Assembly (NCBI GenBank): GCA_963827855.1
Contig: CAWHBY010000002.1
Coordinates: 1,054,001 to 1,118,000 of the forward strand
Direction of reading: 5' to 3'
DNA: 64,000 nt
Source of the DNA: DTPU01 sp963827855
Lineage (GTDB): Bacteria > Planctomycetota > Phycisphaerae > Sedimentisphaerales > Anaerobacaceae
Below are positions 8,805 through 18,974 of the stretch, piece after piece (position 1 is the first letter of the stretch; every line of letters begins with the position of its first letter). Both the position numbers and the translations under genes were made by a program. The notes beneath the pieces are model-generated. The model was given only the letters and a program-made list of their open reading frames with translations. It did not search any database and was not told the origin of the DNA.

Positions 8805-10505
8805 TTAGGGCTCCACGTGCAGGGTCCGCACGCAATCGCCGCAGCGTACCTCATGCGAACCGGGACCCTGTGCAAGCAGGCCCTTGAACACGATCTCCCT
8901 CTTCTCGTTCGGCCCCAGCCACACCCATCGCGTGTGCTTGGCCCCGGCCAGGGTCAGGTCGATCCTGGCCAGTCCCGGCTGTCTGCCACCCGTGACGGTC
9001 ACGCTCACCGACAGGGGCCTGCCCGCACCTATGCGGGTGCCGCCATCCTGTGCCGCCCATTTCAGTGCCGCACACCGCACCCGCGCAGTGGCCAAGTCCG
9101 TGCCCTCCAGCTCCACGCCCCCCACGTCGGCCAGCCTCAGTAGACCCGACCCATCGGCCGGGCGAGTGAACCGTACTTGGTCCAGAGTGAGCCGCTCCAC
9201 GCCGTCGCAGATCAGCACAGGTCGCAGGTCCTCCTTCTCGGTCCGCAGGCGGACGTTGTCGAACACCAAGCTCCCGACGTTGCGTGCATAGAATCCCCAG
9301 GCCGGGAGCGGTCTGGCGTCCACGCCCGGTGACTTGACCGCGATGGCCGCCTGCTGCAGCGTGCCACCGCCCTGGTACTCGATAGTCACGTCCCTGAAGG
9401 ATACATTGGCAAAGGGCGACCCCGCCCAGCTCTCGACCGACGACGCAGCCAGATAGACCCCCGTGGCAGTCACGCGGTTGACGCGGATGGTACCTGCCGT
9501 GTTGCCGGGCTTGAGTGAGAAGTGAAACGGCGTGGACACGTTGTGCATGGTCACGTCCGAGATCAGCACATCGTCCAGCTCGCCCTGGGTCGCGTCCCAC
9601 GCGCCAGGCTGGAGATTCAGGCCTGCCAAGGTGGCGGTCCGTTTGGACGAACGGTGCGGCTGCACGCCCGGGCCGTAGATCAGGCAATTCTGGATGATGA
9701 GGTGCCTGGCTGGCCCAATGAGCCGGACCGCGTTGCAGGACGAGTTCAGGACGCACCCCGTGATCAGGGTGTTCTCCCAGTACCTGCCTGCAATGGCGTC
9801 GTCGCCCGTGAAGAACTGGCAGTCCACGATCGAGACGTCACGGCACGGCCGGTCCGGCGCACCCCGGAAGTGGACGCCGTCCCAGCCACCCGAGATCCGG
9901 ACGTCGCGAATCTGTACCTGGTCGCTGACCTGCAGGAGGACCGCGTAGTTGGCTGAATCCACGATCGAGACGTCCCGCAGGACCACGTTTCGGCAGCCCA
10001 CCAGGACGATCGTGTGCGGCCCGCGCATCCGCTCCTCACCCGTGGGATCGAAGACCTTGTTGCCGTCGATCACGCCCGTCCCCGCGATCGTGATATCCTC
10101 CAGCCCTTCGCCCAGGATCAGGGCCCTGTGCCACTTGCCCCACCGGGCCTCAGGCATGAAGGACGGCACTATAGGCTGTTGATACTGGTCCAGGTCCGGC
10201 GTGCCTACCACCCTCGCACCTGCCTCCAGGAAAAGCGACACGTGACTCTTGAGGTGGAGCGTGCCCGTCAGGTACCTGCCCGCAGGAAACAGGACCTGGC
10301 CCGAGCCTGCTGCTGCGCAGGCCTCTATGGCCCTGTTGAGGGCAGCGGTGTCGTTCGTCTGGCCGTCGCCCACTGCGCCGTACTGGCGGACGTTGAATAC
10401 AGCAGCAGGGACCTGGCCAGGCTCACCGGCTGCAGCGACTGTCAGGATGAGACTGGCTGCGATCCCCGCGGTCTTGTGTGATAGGTTCAGGTGCTTCTGT
10501 TCCAT
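8805..10505 (-). CDS. Secreted GH28-like parallel beta-helix glycosidase
   Basis: The protein has 566 residues. ATG 10505 is chosen because it starts the signal peptide (MEQKHLNLSHKTAGIAASL). The mature protein opens with VFNVRQYGAVGDGQTNDTAALNRAIEACAAAG, the classic start of GH28 and pectate-lyase superfamily helices. Repeated helix rungs follow (GLEDITIAGTGVIDG, CRNVVLRDVSIVDSANYAVLL, GGWDGVHFRGA, CQFFTGDDAIAG). The GDDAI motif matches the catalytic aspartates of polygalacturonases. The last 120 residues form a separate beta-sandwich. The likely substrate is a pectin or rhamnogalacturonan-like chain, or another uronide, but this is not fixed by sequence alone. It belongs to the run with the amidohydrolase and GH29. 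Confidence 0.85.
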   Translation of the reverse strand: MEQKHLNLSHKTAGIAASLILTVAAAGEPGQVPAAVFNVRQYGAVGDGQTNDTAALNRAIEACAAAGSGQVLFPAGRYLTGTLHLKSHVSLFLEAGARVVGTPDLDQYQQPIVPSFMPEARWGKWHRALILGEGLEDITIAGTGVIDGNKVFDPTGEERMRGPHTIVLVGCRNVVLRDVSIVDSANYAVLLQVSDQVQIRDVRISGGWDGVHFRGAPDRPCRDVSIVDCQFFTGDDAIAGRYWENTLITGCVLNSSCNAVRLIGPARHLIIQNCLIYGPGVQPHRSSKRTATLAGLNLQPGAWDATQGELDDVLISDVTMHNVSTPFHFSLKPGNTAGTIRVNRVTATGVYLAASSVESWAGSPFANVSFRDVTIEYQGGGTLQQAAIAVKSPGVDARPLPAWGFYARNVGSLVFDNVRLRTEKEDLRPVLICDGVERLTLDQVRFTRPADGSGLLRLADVGGVELEGTDLATARVRCAALKWAAQDGGTRIGAGRPLSVSVTVTGGRQPGLARIDLTLAGAKHTRWVWLGPNEKREIVFKGLLAQGPGSHEVRCGDCVRTLHVEP

Positions 10506-10639
10506 TCGTTGAACTCCGGGCATCCAATCGCCCCCGGCGGGAGGGCCAACAGCACCAGGGTCCTGACCGGGTACTTCCATGGCGATAGCATATCCACCTA
10601 TCGCCGGCTCCGAAAGCCCTAACAGCACCTTCGCAGTCG

Positions 10640-12241
10640 TCAGCGACTTCGCGTGATCCGGATGGCCATGTAGGGCCGTCCGGGCAGCGGGATGGAGCGG
10701 CCTTCGGCGTCTGTCAGGAAGTAGTCGTCCTTCTTTCTCTTCGTTGTGAAGACACCCTGAACCTCGGAGATCGTCTCATTCCAGGTGTCGAGCACCTCGG
10801 CCTTGAACACCATGGGCTGTGCGACCTGCCCGCCCTGGGCCTGTGAAGGGATCGGAATCCTGAATTCCCAGGACGTGGGCGCCTGCTTGCCCAGGTACAC
10901 GAGGTAGTAGTCCGGCGCCCTGCCGCCGTACTCCGAGTTCTGCCACTTGTCGATCGGCTCTATGCCCTGCCTGGGCCCGTCTTCGAGCACCTTCCTGAGA
11001 AACGCCAGCCTGCTCGCGCTGCGGCCCTTGAGCACCCCGCCCTTGGACCACCAGAGCACGTCATCAGGGCTGAGATAAGTCTCCCCGTGGCCGACGTACG
11101 TGCCCGCGATCGTACCCACCCAGAATCGATAGACCATCTCCTCCGCGGAGAGGTTACCCCACCGCCGTGGGATGTTCCCCTCGTACTTGACCTCGTCAAA
11201 GACGACGGGCTTGCGGTACACGTCGCGGTACAGGACCGCCCTACCCGGGTCCTCCACGGCAGAGCCATTCTGTATGCTCGCGTGCGTGATCCACGGCCGG
11301 GTGTGGTTGAAGAGCCGGCTGCCGTTGTGGATCGAGAGGAGGTGATGGAAGGGATCGCTGGAGGACACGAGCCTGCCGATCCGCTCCCAATCCTCCTCTG
11401 TCTTCTCGGTCATGAAGTCATACTCATTGGCGAGTGACCACCACACGTTGCGGATGGCTGCCAGCCTGCTGACCACGTAGCGGAGGAACCGGTCGTCCTC
11501 CGCAGGGGTCATCCGATCGAAGCCCCAGTGGCCGCGGTCATAGGGATGCAGCAGGACAAGATCCGCCTCGATACCCAACCTCTGCAGGTCCAGGACCCGC
11601 TGCTCGAGGTGCTGGAAGTACTTCGGATTGAACCTCGTCTTGTCCCACGCGGCAGGCGGGGTTCCCTCAAACGGATACACCAGCGGCTCGGTGTTGTTCC
11701 AGGAGTACCACTTGGGAAAGACACAGAAGCGGATCTTGTTGAAGGGCGAGGTGCTGAGGGTCTTGAGGGTCTGCTCCTGAAGTGCCTCGCTCTGGTGGGT
11801 CCAGGCGTAGCAGGTGGTGCCGATCTGCTTGAAAGGAGTACCGTCCGCGTAGGCAAAGTGGAAGGTGTCAGCCATGCGGACCGGACCGCGGTTGGCAGGC
11901 GAAGGCCTGACCACATGGAACTCACCCATCTTGGCGTTCAGCTCAGCTATGCTGCTGACCGTCGTGTAGCGCCACAAGCCGCAGCGGGGAGGCATGAAGC
12001 GGACGAGGTACACGCCGTCCCCGTCATAGAATCCGGCAACCTCGACGGAATTGGAGTCCTGCTGGAACCTCGCGGACAGCTTGACATCGACAAAAGGGTT
12101 CCCGCTGCCGGGGCCCTGGAGTGCCAGCTCGAACAGGCCCCATTGCTCGATGTCCTGCGTCGCCGCACCACCTGCTACGGTCGCCAGGGCCAAGACACAA
12201 CCGGTGACCCATGCACAGAGGTGATCGCTGTGTTTGTCCAT
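10640..12241 (-). CDS. DUF5060/DUF4038 glycoside hydrolase (GH5-like barrel)
   Basis: The protein has 533 residues from ATG 12241; the open frame upstream lies in repeat DNA. After a signal peptide, residues about 30-115 are a DUF5060 beta-sandwich (EQWGLFELALQGPG, VEVAGFYDGDGVYLVRFMP). Next comes a DUF4038 barrel beginning FHFAYADGTPFKQIGTTCYAW. The candidate acid/base is the Glu of NVWWSLANEYDF and the candidate nucleophile the Glu of VVFDEVKYEG. A C-terminal beta-sandwich ends with PLPGRPYMAIRI. Enzymes of this architecture act on rhamnogalacturonan, apiose side chains or other beta-glycans, so the substrate is open. It lies 134 bases upstream of the GH28-like gene and is likely first in that operon. 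Confidence 0.85.
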   Translation of the reverse strand: MDKHSDHLCAWVTGCVLALATVAGGAATQDIEQWGLFELALQGPGSGNPFVDVKLSARFQQDSNSVEVAGFYDGDGVYLVRFMPPRCGLWRYTTVSSIAELNAKMGEFHVVRPSPANRGPVRMADTFHFAYADGTPFKQIGTTCYAWTHQSEALQEQTLKTLSTSPFNKIRFCVFPKWYSWNNTEPLVYPFEGTPPAAWDKTRFNPKYFQHLEQRVLDLQRLGIEADLVLLHPYDRGHWGFDRMTPAEDDRFLRYVVSRLAAIRNVWWSLANEYDFMTEKTEEDWERIGRLVSSSDPFHHLLSIHNGSRLFNHTRPWITHASIQNGSAVEDPGRAVLYRDVYRKPVVFDEVKYEGNIPRRWGNLSAEEMVYRFWVGTIAGTYVGHGETYLSPDDVLWWSKGGVLKGRSASRLAFLRKVLEDGPRQGIEPIDKWQNSEYGGRAPDYYLVYLGKQAPTSWEFRIPIPSQAQGGQVAQPMVFKAEVLDTWNETISEVQGVFTTKRKKDDYFLTDAEGRSIPLPGRPYMAIRITRSR

Positions 12242-12294
12242 GACGCCATCATACCATAGACCAGCCAGGCGGGAAGCGGGAGCCCTCGTCCGCG

Positions 12295-12738
12295 CAGGGC
12301 GAACGCAAAGTCCCTCCTGTGCATCGTGAGGATGAGCACAGGTTCCTGGCCACAGATGCCCTTTGTCGTGGCCCCGGTCTGTTGTCCCATTGGGCGGGAG
12401 AACTGAAGGAGAAGGCAGCTCCACTGCAGCTTGAGCCGCAGGATCGAGGCCGAGGAAGGGGACGTGTTCCAGGCTTGCCTGGAAAAGCGGCCCATTCCGG
12501 ATGCCACCCTTGGGACGCAGTCCCAAGGCACGGCGTAGCCGTGGATCAGGCGGCGGAGCTATGAGTATGCCAACACCCACGACCCCGCGCCAGCGTTCGC
12601 GGAGTTAGCGGGGTTCGCGGCAAAAAACCAAGAACGCTTCCCAGCCAGTCACGCCCGCGACTGCATCGGTCTGTCCGCCTGCGGCGGATGACAGAGAATT
12701 CACGTCTCTTTGAGGCATGCCGACTTTGCGATCACCCT
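12295..12738. mobile_element. 444-bp element with 17-bp inverted termini (hairpin-rich repeat, copy 1)
   Basis: The stretch begins CAGGGCGAACGCAAAGT (12295-12311) and ends with its near-perfect inverse (ACTTTGCGATCACCCTG, to 12738). It fills the 528-base gap between DUF5060 and the second GH29 gene. Inside are several small hairpins: CTTGGGAC-GCA-GTCCCAAG, CCAGGCTTGCCTGG, CACGGCGTAGCCGTG and TCCGCCTGCGGCGGA. It is about 90% identical to the outer parts of 61224-61914. No transposase frame is present, so it resembles a non-autonomous (MITE-like) element. Confidence 0.65.
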
Positions 12739-12770
12739 GGTCGTCCAGGACTGCACGGCCCGGGCCTGTG

Positions 12771-15470
12771 CTATCGCGTGAGCGTCACCCGGCCATAGGA
12801 CCGGCTGCCCGATGGACCATAGGCCACAGCCCTGAGGGTGATCTGCCTGCCGAGACCGGAGATCGTGACGCGGTAGCGGTGCGATCCGGGCAGCGGAGTC
12901 ACCCAGTTCGGCTGCTCCACGGAGTCGATGAGCAGGATGGCAGACTGGACCTCGATGTCCTGATCACCGCCGGTCTTCTCGAAGGCCAACTCGAACTGGC
13001 CTGGACTGTCGATGAAGGAAGTGAGGTCGATGTCCCAGGTATAGGGGTCCGGGCCCGTGGCCGGATGCCCTGGATACCACTGGTCCACGACCCAACTGGA
13101 TCGCTGGCCGAGATCATAGGTCGCCACCGCCGTGTTGTACACAGCCAGTTGGCGAATGATCGGGACTCCCACGAACCGCAGGCACCGCAGCCTGACGTCC
13201 GTCACCCTGTCCACGGCCGCGAAGGTGTCGATCTTCTTGTGGCCTATCGCAGTACCTGAGCAGAGCTGCTGCCACACACCGGCCACCCTGGCTTCGACCA
13301 GGTATTGCCTGACCCGCTCCCCCTGCGTAATATCCTCCATCAGGACCACATGGTTCAGGGTGTTTGGCTCGGACAGCGTCAGCGTCAGCTCGCTCCCCGT
13401 CCCTGCGCCCTGGGCCACGGGCCTGCTGAACCGCCTCTGGACCTCCTGGCCGAACTGCCGGACGCGGTCCACGTCCTGCTGCGGAAAGGCACCTGTTGGA
13501 TCAGGCGTCATGTTCAGCAGCAGCACCGCGCCATGGCCGACAGACTGGTAGTACGTGGCCATGAGCAAGTCGAGACTCTTGAGGCTGGCGGCATTACCTG
13601 TATTCCAGAACCAGCCGCTACGGGTCGTTGTGTCGCACTCGATGGGTAGCCACACAGTGCCCGCAGGGTCGCTGTCGGCTGCGGTGGCGGTCCCTGCATC
13701 TGCGGCCGCCTTGGGCACCGCGTTCCAGGCCGGGTACGGACAGGTGCCGTTCTCATTGCCCACCCAGCGGATCGTGGCCAGGCCTCCAGGACACTGGAAG
13801 ATCATCGCGCCCTTGGCGTATTGCGCCAGGATGTCGCTAACAGGGACGACGATGCTCCCGTCGAACCAGACCTCCGCAAACGGCCCATAGTCCCGCAGCA
13901 CCTCGGTCAGTTGGGTGCGGTAGGCCGCGTTGTATCGTTGCTGATCTGCAGGATTGAAGGTGGTGCCTCCCACGCCTGCACCCAGGAATCGATCCTGCGG
14001 GCTGAGGTAGACGCCGAGCCTCATGTGCCGGGCCTTGCAGGATGTGACCAAATCCCTCAGGACGTCTCCCTGGCCGTTCTTGTAGGGTGCGTTCTGGATG
14101 CTGTACTGCGAGGTGCTGGTCCGCCACATGCAGAAGCCACCGACGTGCTTGGCCACGAAGACGATGTAATGGGCATCCATGGCCTCTGCGGCTGCCACCC
14201 ACTGGTCCGTGTTCAGGGAGGCAGGATTGAAAAGTGACAGGTTGGCCAAGTTGGCTGAGCTGTCCCACTCCTGGTTCAGGTAGGTGTTGATGGAATAGTG
14301 GATGAACATGCCCAGCCCGTCATCCTGCCAGAGCAGTTGCTCTGCAGTCGGCCTGGCCAAGGCTGAGGCCTCATCGTAGTTGGCATCGTAGATCGTGACA
14401 GCCAGGTCTACTGCAGGCAGGCCGTTGTACTCGGTATCTCCGCTGCCGGAGGCCTTGTTGCGGAGGGTCGTGCTGCGTACGCCGGACTGGCCGTGACCGC
14501 CTGCCAAAGGCGTTACGTAGACCGTGCGCAGGCCCGTCCAGTTGGAGGGCGTGAAGATCACGTCAGAAGGCGCAAGGCCGACCTGCGGCGGGTCTGACAG
14601 GTCCTGGATGTGGACCGTCACGTTTCCCAAAGGCGCGCGGCTGAGGCCGATGCGATACTGGTCTGCCGCACGTCCCTCCTGCACCGCGAGGCCGTTACCG
14701 GTGTCCACGATCAGCCGGGTGCGGGGAAGAAGGGCGAGATCCGACGCAGGGTCGAACGCCCCCGCAAACGTGGAGAACGCCACCGCATCGATATCCAGCG
14801 GGAGTCCGCGACGAGGGGCACTGGGATGGCAGTCGCCTCCGAACATCATGCCCCAACTGGGCTGGCCCTCTGCTGCAGTCGCGTTGGTGACGCTTCCGAT
14901 CCTCGCCCCGTCCACGTAACAGGTCAGCGTGCACTGCGACGGACCGCTGTACTCGTAGACCAGGGCATAGTGGACCTGGCCTTTGTCCGAGATCGCTGCA
15001 GCCTGGCCGCTGGCAGTCCGCCAATCCGTGGACTGCGGGCCATTGGTCATGAATTCCGTCACAGTCGCGCTATCGCCCCTGTAGCGGTAGACCACAGAGC
15101 CATTCACGGAGAGCAGCGTCTGGAGAAAGCCCTGCGCGGCCGCATTGCGTCTGGCAACCGTCTCGATGACGAAGTTCGTGCTGAGATAGTCCTCGCCTCG
15201 GGAGTTGCGACTGGTCAGGCCTGCTGCAGGCATGAACTGGACACCCTCCAGGCCGCCGTGAGTAGACAGGATCCCTCCAGACAAGGTCTCCCCGCCGGCC
15301 TTCAGCCTCAATGATCCCTTCACGGTCTCACCCGAGGCAGGCGCATAGCTGCCGCCAGAGACACTCCCGTCGAAATAGACGAGCAACTGCCTGCTCACCG
15401 TGGCAGCCTGGGCCACCTGCAGCAGGCCCCCAAGAGCGATGCCGACCAGGTATCCAACACCCTTCTTCAT
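12771..15470 (-). CDS. Large secreted GH29 alpha-L-fucosidase with accessory domains
   Basis: The protein has 899 residues from ATG 15470 behind GAAAGG. A signal peptide (VGIALGGLLQVAQA) is followed by a LamG/concanavalin-like domain (VHYALVYEYSGPSQCTLTCYVDGA, IDAVAFSTFAGAF). A Calx-beta-like linker follows (VIFTPSNWTGLRTVYVTP). The GH29 barrel starts near residue 378: DDGLGMFIHYSINTYLNQEW, VFVAKHVGGFCMW and FAEVWFDGSIVV, whose Asp near 537 is the expected nucleophile. C-terminal domains resemble F5/8 and carbohydrate-binding sandwiches. The role is release of alpha-L-fucose from glycans outside the cytoplasm. It is the intact counterpart of the broken GH29 at 6.1-7.6 kb, with a different architecture. 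It lies between repeat element 1 and the TonB receptor gene. Confidence 0.88.
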   Translation of the reverse strand: MKKGVGYLVGIALGGLLQVAQAATVSRQLLVYFDGSVSGGSYAPASGETVKGSLRLKAGGETLSGGILSTHGGLEGVQFMPAAGLTSRNSRGEDYLSTNFVIETVARRNAAAQGFLQTLLSVNGSVVYRYRGDSATVTEFMTNGPQSTDWRTASGQAAAISDKGQVHYALVYEYSGPSQCTLTCYVDGARIGSVTNATAAEGQPSWGMMFGGDCHPSAPRRGLPLDIDAVAFSTFAGAFDPASDLALLPRTRLIVDTGNGLAVQEGRAADQYRIGLSRAPLGNVTVHIQDLSDPPQVGLAPSDVIFTPSNWTGLRTVYVTPLAGGHGQSGVRSTTLRNKASGSGDTEYNGLPAVDLAVTIYDANYDEASALARPTAEQLLWQDDGLGMFIHYSINTYLNQEWDSSANLANLSLFNPASLNTDQWVAAAEAMDAHYIVFVAKHVGGFCMWRTSTSQYSIQNAPYKNGQGDVLRDLVTSCKARHMRLGVYLSPQDRFLGAGVGGTTFNPADQQRYNAAYRTQLTEVLRDYGPFAEVWFDGSIVVPVSDILAQYAKGAMIFQCPGGLATIRWVGNENGTCPYPAWNAVPKAAADAGTATAADSDPAGTVWLPIECDTTTRSGWFWNTGNAASLKSLDLLMATYYQSVGHGAVLLLNMTPDPTGAFPQQDVDRVRQFGQEVQRRFSRPVAQGAGTGSELTLTLSEPNTLNHVVLMEDITQGERVRQYLVEARVAGVWQQLCSGTAIGHKKIDTFAAVDRVTDVRLRCLRFVGVPIIRQLAVYNTAVATYDLGQRSSWVVDQWYPGHPATGPDPYTWDIDLTSFIDSPGQFELAFEKTGGDQDIEVQSAILLIDSVEQPNWVTPLPGSHRYRVTISGLGRQITLRAVAYGPSGSRSYGRVTLTR

Positions 15471-15599
15471 GCGATGCCTTTCATTCACCCCAAGACCATC
15501 CTCAGGATCATGGATACCATGCTAGACCGAATCGTGCGGAGATTCCAGGCGCATTTTCCCCGCGAGCCGGAGGACCGTCCTGGGGGACCGTGCAAGAAG

Positions 15600-17641
15600 T
15601 CAGAACGTGAGGTTGAGCCCGACGTAGACGACCCTGCCCTGATCGTACGGGATCGACTGCCCTGGCAGCAACCCCCAGTTGGGCAGCCATATCTCCCGGT
15701 CGAGCAGGTTGTCAGCCTGGAGGATCAGCGAGGCGTCGGGGCCCTCTTTCCACTGGAAGAACTTCCTCAGATTGAGCCTGCAGTGCAGATTGAGCTTGTT
15801 GTATTCGCCCGGCGAGGGATTCAGCGACGAGTCGTATTGGCCGTCCAGCGGCCCCTGGTAGATGTCGAACAGACCGACTGTGAATCCATCGGCGGATGCG
15901 TAGCTGATGCCTGCCTTTGTCCCGAACTCCGCAATGGGCGACAGGTCCCTTCCGCCCCTGCCATCCTCACTGGTTTGGTAGAGAGCCGACCCAGTCAGGA
16001 AGACCGCCTTGTTGAGGTAGTACTTAACTTCGACCTCGGCGCCTTGGATGGTGATCGTGTCCCCTCTGTTGGCGTACGTGGGGAATCCGGTTCGGTCCTG
16101 GTAGATGATCTTCGTCAGCCTGCTTCGGAAGTAGTCTACCTGGACCTCGCCCCGTTCCCCTTGGTAGCCTACAGCCAGATCGAGGGTGCCGACCCTTTCA
16201 GGCTCAACGTCCGGATTGCCTCTCAAGGCAGGGTGATTCAGAGAGGTTTCGTTGATACTCGCGCGCGGAAGGCCTCGCCGTACAGGGCCTTGACATTGAT
16301 CCGGGGAGCCGGATACCAGATGACGCCCGCCCTTGGAACCAGGTTCCAGTCCAGGTTCTCTATCTTGTTGGCCTGCGCGCCGCCGATGACCTTCAGGGTG
16401 CTCCACAGTTGATAGTCCATCTGGGCGTAGAAACCACAGTCGATTCGGCTGCCATCCGACCATACAGCCCCAGACTGGGGGTTGGACTCGGTCCCCTGTA
16501 TCCAGTCGGCCAGCCCTCCCGGCGCAAGCCTGGACCGCTCGGACAGCACGATGATGTTCGTCCATTCCGCAAGCGTCTCGCTCGAATCCCTCTCAATGGT
16601 GGGCCATGAGGTCGTGTCAAACTGGGACTGGGATGAGGTGACATTGGCGGTTGTGCGCCACCTTTCGGTGACCTGTTTGTCGTACCCCAGATTGAGGAAG
16701 GTCTTGTCCCAGTGGGACACCCCAAAGGCCCTCCCGCGGGTTGGGATGGAGTCCGGAATCACATAGGAGGTCTCCCACTGATTCATGGAGGCCATGAAGC
16801 GGAAGTCCTTGTAGGTCGCGTCCATGTAGCCCGCAGTGCCCCGGTTCGGATTGTCGAGGCGGTTGACGAGGTTGCCGCTGGGTGAGGCAGCCACGTAGTC
16901 CACGGGCCAGTCCGGCTTTTCGAGATTCCTCCCTGCTGCGACCAGCCCGAAGTCGCCGGACCTGAGCTTCACGTGACCCAAGGTCCCATGCGCCCCGGCT
17001 TCTCCCACCAGCCCCGTGATGGACATCCCGGTCTTCTCCGCATGTTCCGTGATGACGTTGATCACCCCGGCGAACGCCGTGGACCCGTAGAGAACGGACC
17101 CCGGCCCCTTGACGACCTCGATGCGATCGATGATATCCACAGGGAACGTCTCGAGCATTTCGCTCTTGATGCCGCCCTCCTGGACCTCGCGGACCGGTCG
17201 CCCGTTGATCAATAAGAGGACGTGCTCGCCGCTGTTGGAGATCTGGTCCCCACGAACGGCAATCATGCTGCGATCGGTCATGTATACGGACGAACCGATC
17301 AGGCCGGGGACTCGCTCGAGGATGTCCTTCAGCGTGGTCCCGCCGAACCTCAGCAACTCATCCTTGGTCAGCACGGACACAATGCCGGGCGCATCCGACT
17401 GTCTCTCCTCCTGTCGTGACGCCGTGGTGATCTGGACGTTGAGGAGGGCCTCAAGGGGCATATCCGTCAAGTCGGTGCTGGCTGCGGACTCGGCGGCAGC
17501 CTGCGCACCCCCTGTACTCTCCGAGCCGCCTGCAGCCGCTGCAAGGACCTCCGGGCCCGAGAAGAACACGCCCGCCACGACCATCAGGGCGACCTTCCCG
17601 ATGACCGCCATCCGACACCGCGTTCTTCGATCGTTGTCCAT
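15600..17641 (-). CDS. TonB-dependent outer-membrane receptor, frameshifted
   Basis: ATG 17641 starts a signal peptide (MVVAGVFFSGPEVLAAAAGG). The plug domain follows (TTASRQEERQSDAPGIVSVLTKDELLRFG, LKDILERVPGL, LLINGRPVREV, IEVVKGPGSVLYGSTAFAGVINVIT). The barrel is read to about 16260, where one base seems to be missing (CGCGCGAG). The other frame continues with SINETSLNHPALRGNPDVEPERV to the C-terminal GRVVYVGLNLTF at 15600, the usual aromatic barrel end. The combined length, about 680 residues, fits siderophore/vitamin or sugar-type receptors. It lacks a SusD neighbour and the SusC-type N-terminal extension. The location beside fucosidases suggests, but does not show, glycan uptake. The indel may be a sequencing error. 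Confidence 0.82.
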
Positions 17642-18168
17642 AGGTGGTCTCCAAAAGTGTATATTCCGTATCGGGCAAATATGTAAATGGCTTAACTTGC
17701 ATCATTTAGGACCCATCAGGAAAATGAGTGATGGATTTGCCGCTCAGATTATGATCAGATTGGGACGCGACGATTGAGCAAAACCACCTACTGCCTCGGG
17801 GCATTCGGCTCCATGGCCACGGGAGCACCCAAGCGGGTCCCGGTGAGTCGCCAGATACAGTACTCGACGGCCTGGTGGTCCTCCCGCATGTTGGGAGAGG
17901 CCAGCAGCTTCAAGCCTGCAAGCGGGGATTGGTGCCTGTCTACGGCAATGGGCTGTTGACAAGATAAGGCACAGCCGCTAGAATCTCAGGTACATGGTTA
18001 TTGTCTGACACAGAAGCTGTTCGCATCGTAACCTCCGTGATGGCACGGCAACGGCCGTGCTGTTGAGGGCGTACAGCTTCCCCCCCCGCCATCGCAAGTC
18101 AAACGCAATCGAAGTCCAGCCACCGCGTGAGCCTGTGTCTCGCAGCGGATGTCCAAGGAGACAGAGTC
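17642..18168. other. Intergenic region between divergent TonB receptor and methyltransferase genes
   Basis: These 527 bases hold the divergent leaders of two genes. A fragment of the 180-bp element family lies at 17737-17788. A short GC hairpin (GCACGGCAACGGCCGTGC) lies near 18041-18060. The 3' end carries the strong ribosome binding site AAGGAGAC of the methyltransferase. No gene is supported. Confidence 0.4.
17737..17788 (+). repeat. Fragment of the 180-bp inverted-repeat element family
   Basis: TTGCCGCTCAGATTATGATC and the following ACGATTGAGC match the left internal part of the elements at 24963-25142 and 29982-30161. Neither inverted terminus is present, so it is a relic of about 52 bases. 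Confidence 0.55.
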
Positions 18169-18948
18169 ATGAACGAACAACAGATGCAGTTCTTCTACGA
18201 GATCTTCGATCCCTCTATGCCCAGGCTTGGCCCTGGAGATGAGCGAGCGACCCTGAAGGCCCTGGGTCAGGTGCGATCCGCCACGTCCCGCGACAAGGCG
18301 GTTTCGCACCGATCGCCGCTCAAGGCCCTCGACCTCGGCTGCGGCAATGGCGGACAGACGATCCAATTGGCCAGGCACACGGACTGGACGATCCTGGCAG
18401 TCGACAACCACCAGCCCTACCTGGATGAACTCCTGCGGCGGGCGGAGGTTGCGGGCGTCTCTGGACGGATCCAGACCTGTCTGAAGGACATGGCCAGCCT
18501 GGACCTGGGCGAGGCCAGCATTGACGTGATCTGGTCAGAGGGCGCCCTGTACTGCATGGGCTTTCAAGAGGGTCTAACTGCCTGCCATCGGCTGCTTGCA
18601 GCAAAGGGGTGCCTTGCCGTGACCGAGCTCTGCTGGCTCACGCCCCAGCCTGCGCCAGAGTGCCGCGACTTCTTCACGGCCGGGTATCCCCCCATGACGG
18701 ATATCCCCGCCAATCTAGCGGCCATGAGGGCCTGCGGGTTCACGATCCTCGATCACTTCGTCCTGCCGGAGTCGGCCTGGTGGGAGCCGTACTATCGTCC
18801 CCTGGAGCCTCGCCTGGCCGGTCTTCGCGAGAAGTACTCCGGCGACTCCATGAGGATCGAGGTGATCGAGTCCGTCCAAAAGGAGATCGATATCTACCGG
18901 AAATACCGCGGTGCCTACGGCTACCTGTTCGCCGTCATGCAGCGGTGA
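18169..18948 (+). CDS. Class I SAM-dependent methyltransferase
   Basis: The protein has 259 residues. ATG 18169 is set by AAGGAGAC seven bases upstream. Motif I is LDLGCGNGGQTIQLARH (residues about 59-75). Motif II is TILAVDNHQPYLDELL. A motif-IV-like region IDVIWSEGALYCMGFQ follows, then a post-motif segment in CHRLLAAKGCLAVTE. These define a soluble Rossmann-fold methyltransferase of the Methyltransf_11/25 type. The substrate is not predictable; there is no neighbouring pathway. The gene stands alone and is followed 26 bases later by a 37-bp perfect inverted repeat. Confidence 0.88.
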   Translation: MNEQQMQFFYEIFDPSMPRLGPGDERATLKALGQVRSATSRDKAVSHRSPLKALDLGCGNGGQTIQLARHTDWTILAVDNHQPYLDELLRRAEVAGVSGRIQTCLKDMASLDLGEASIDVIWSEGALYCMGFQEGLTACHRLLAAKGCLAVTELCWLTPQPAPECRDFFTAGYPPMTDIPANLAAMRACGFTILDHFVLPESAWWEPYYRPLEPRLAGLREKYSGDSMRIEVIESVQKEIDIYRKYRGAYGYLFAVMQR

Positions 18949-18974
18949 CCGGACGCAGCGACCGATCCCTGTGG

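Noticed and set aside
12319..12564. Similar small frames in the two hairpin-rich elements (12319-12564 and 61497-61739), both with RVPGLPGKAAHSG and AVDQAAEL
   Set aside because: The likeness follows from the shared nucleotide repeat. Substitutions are not biased to third positions and the fragment at 30297 does not keep the frame, so coding is not supported.
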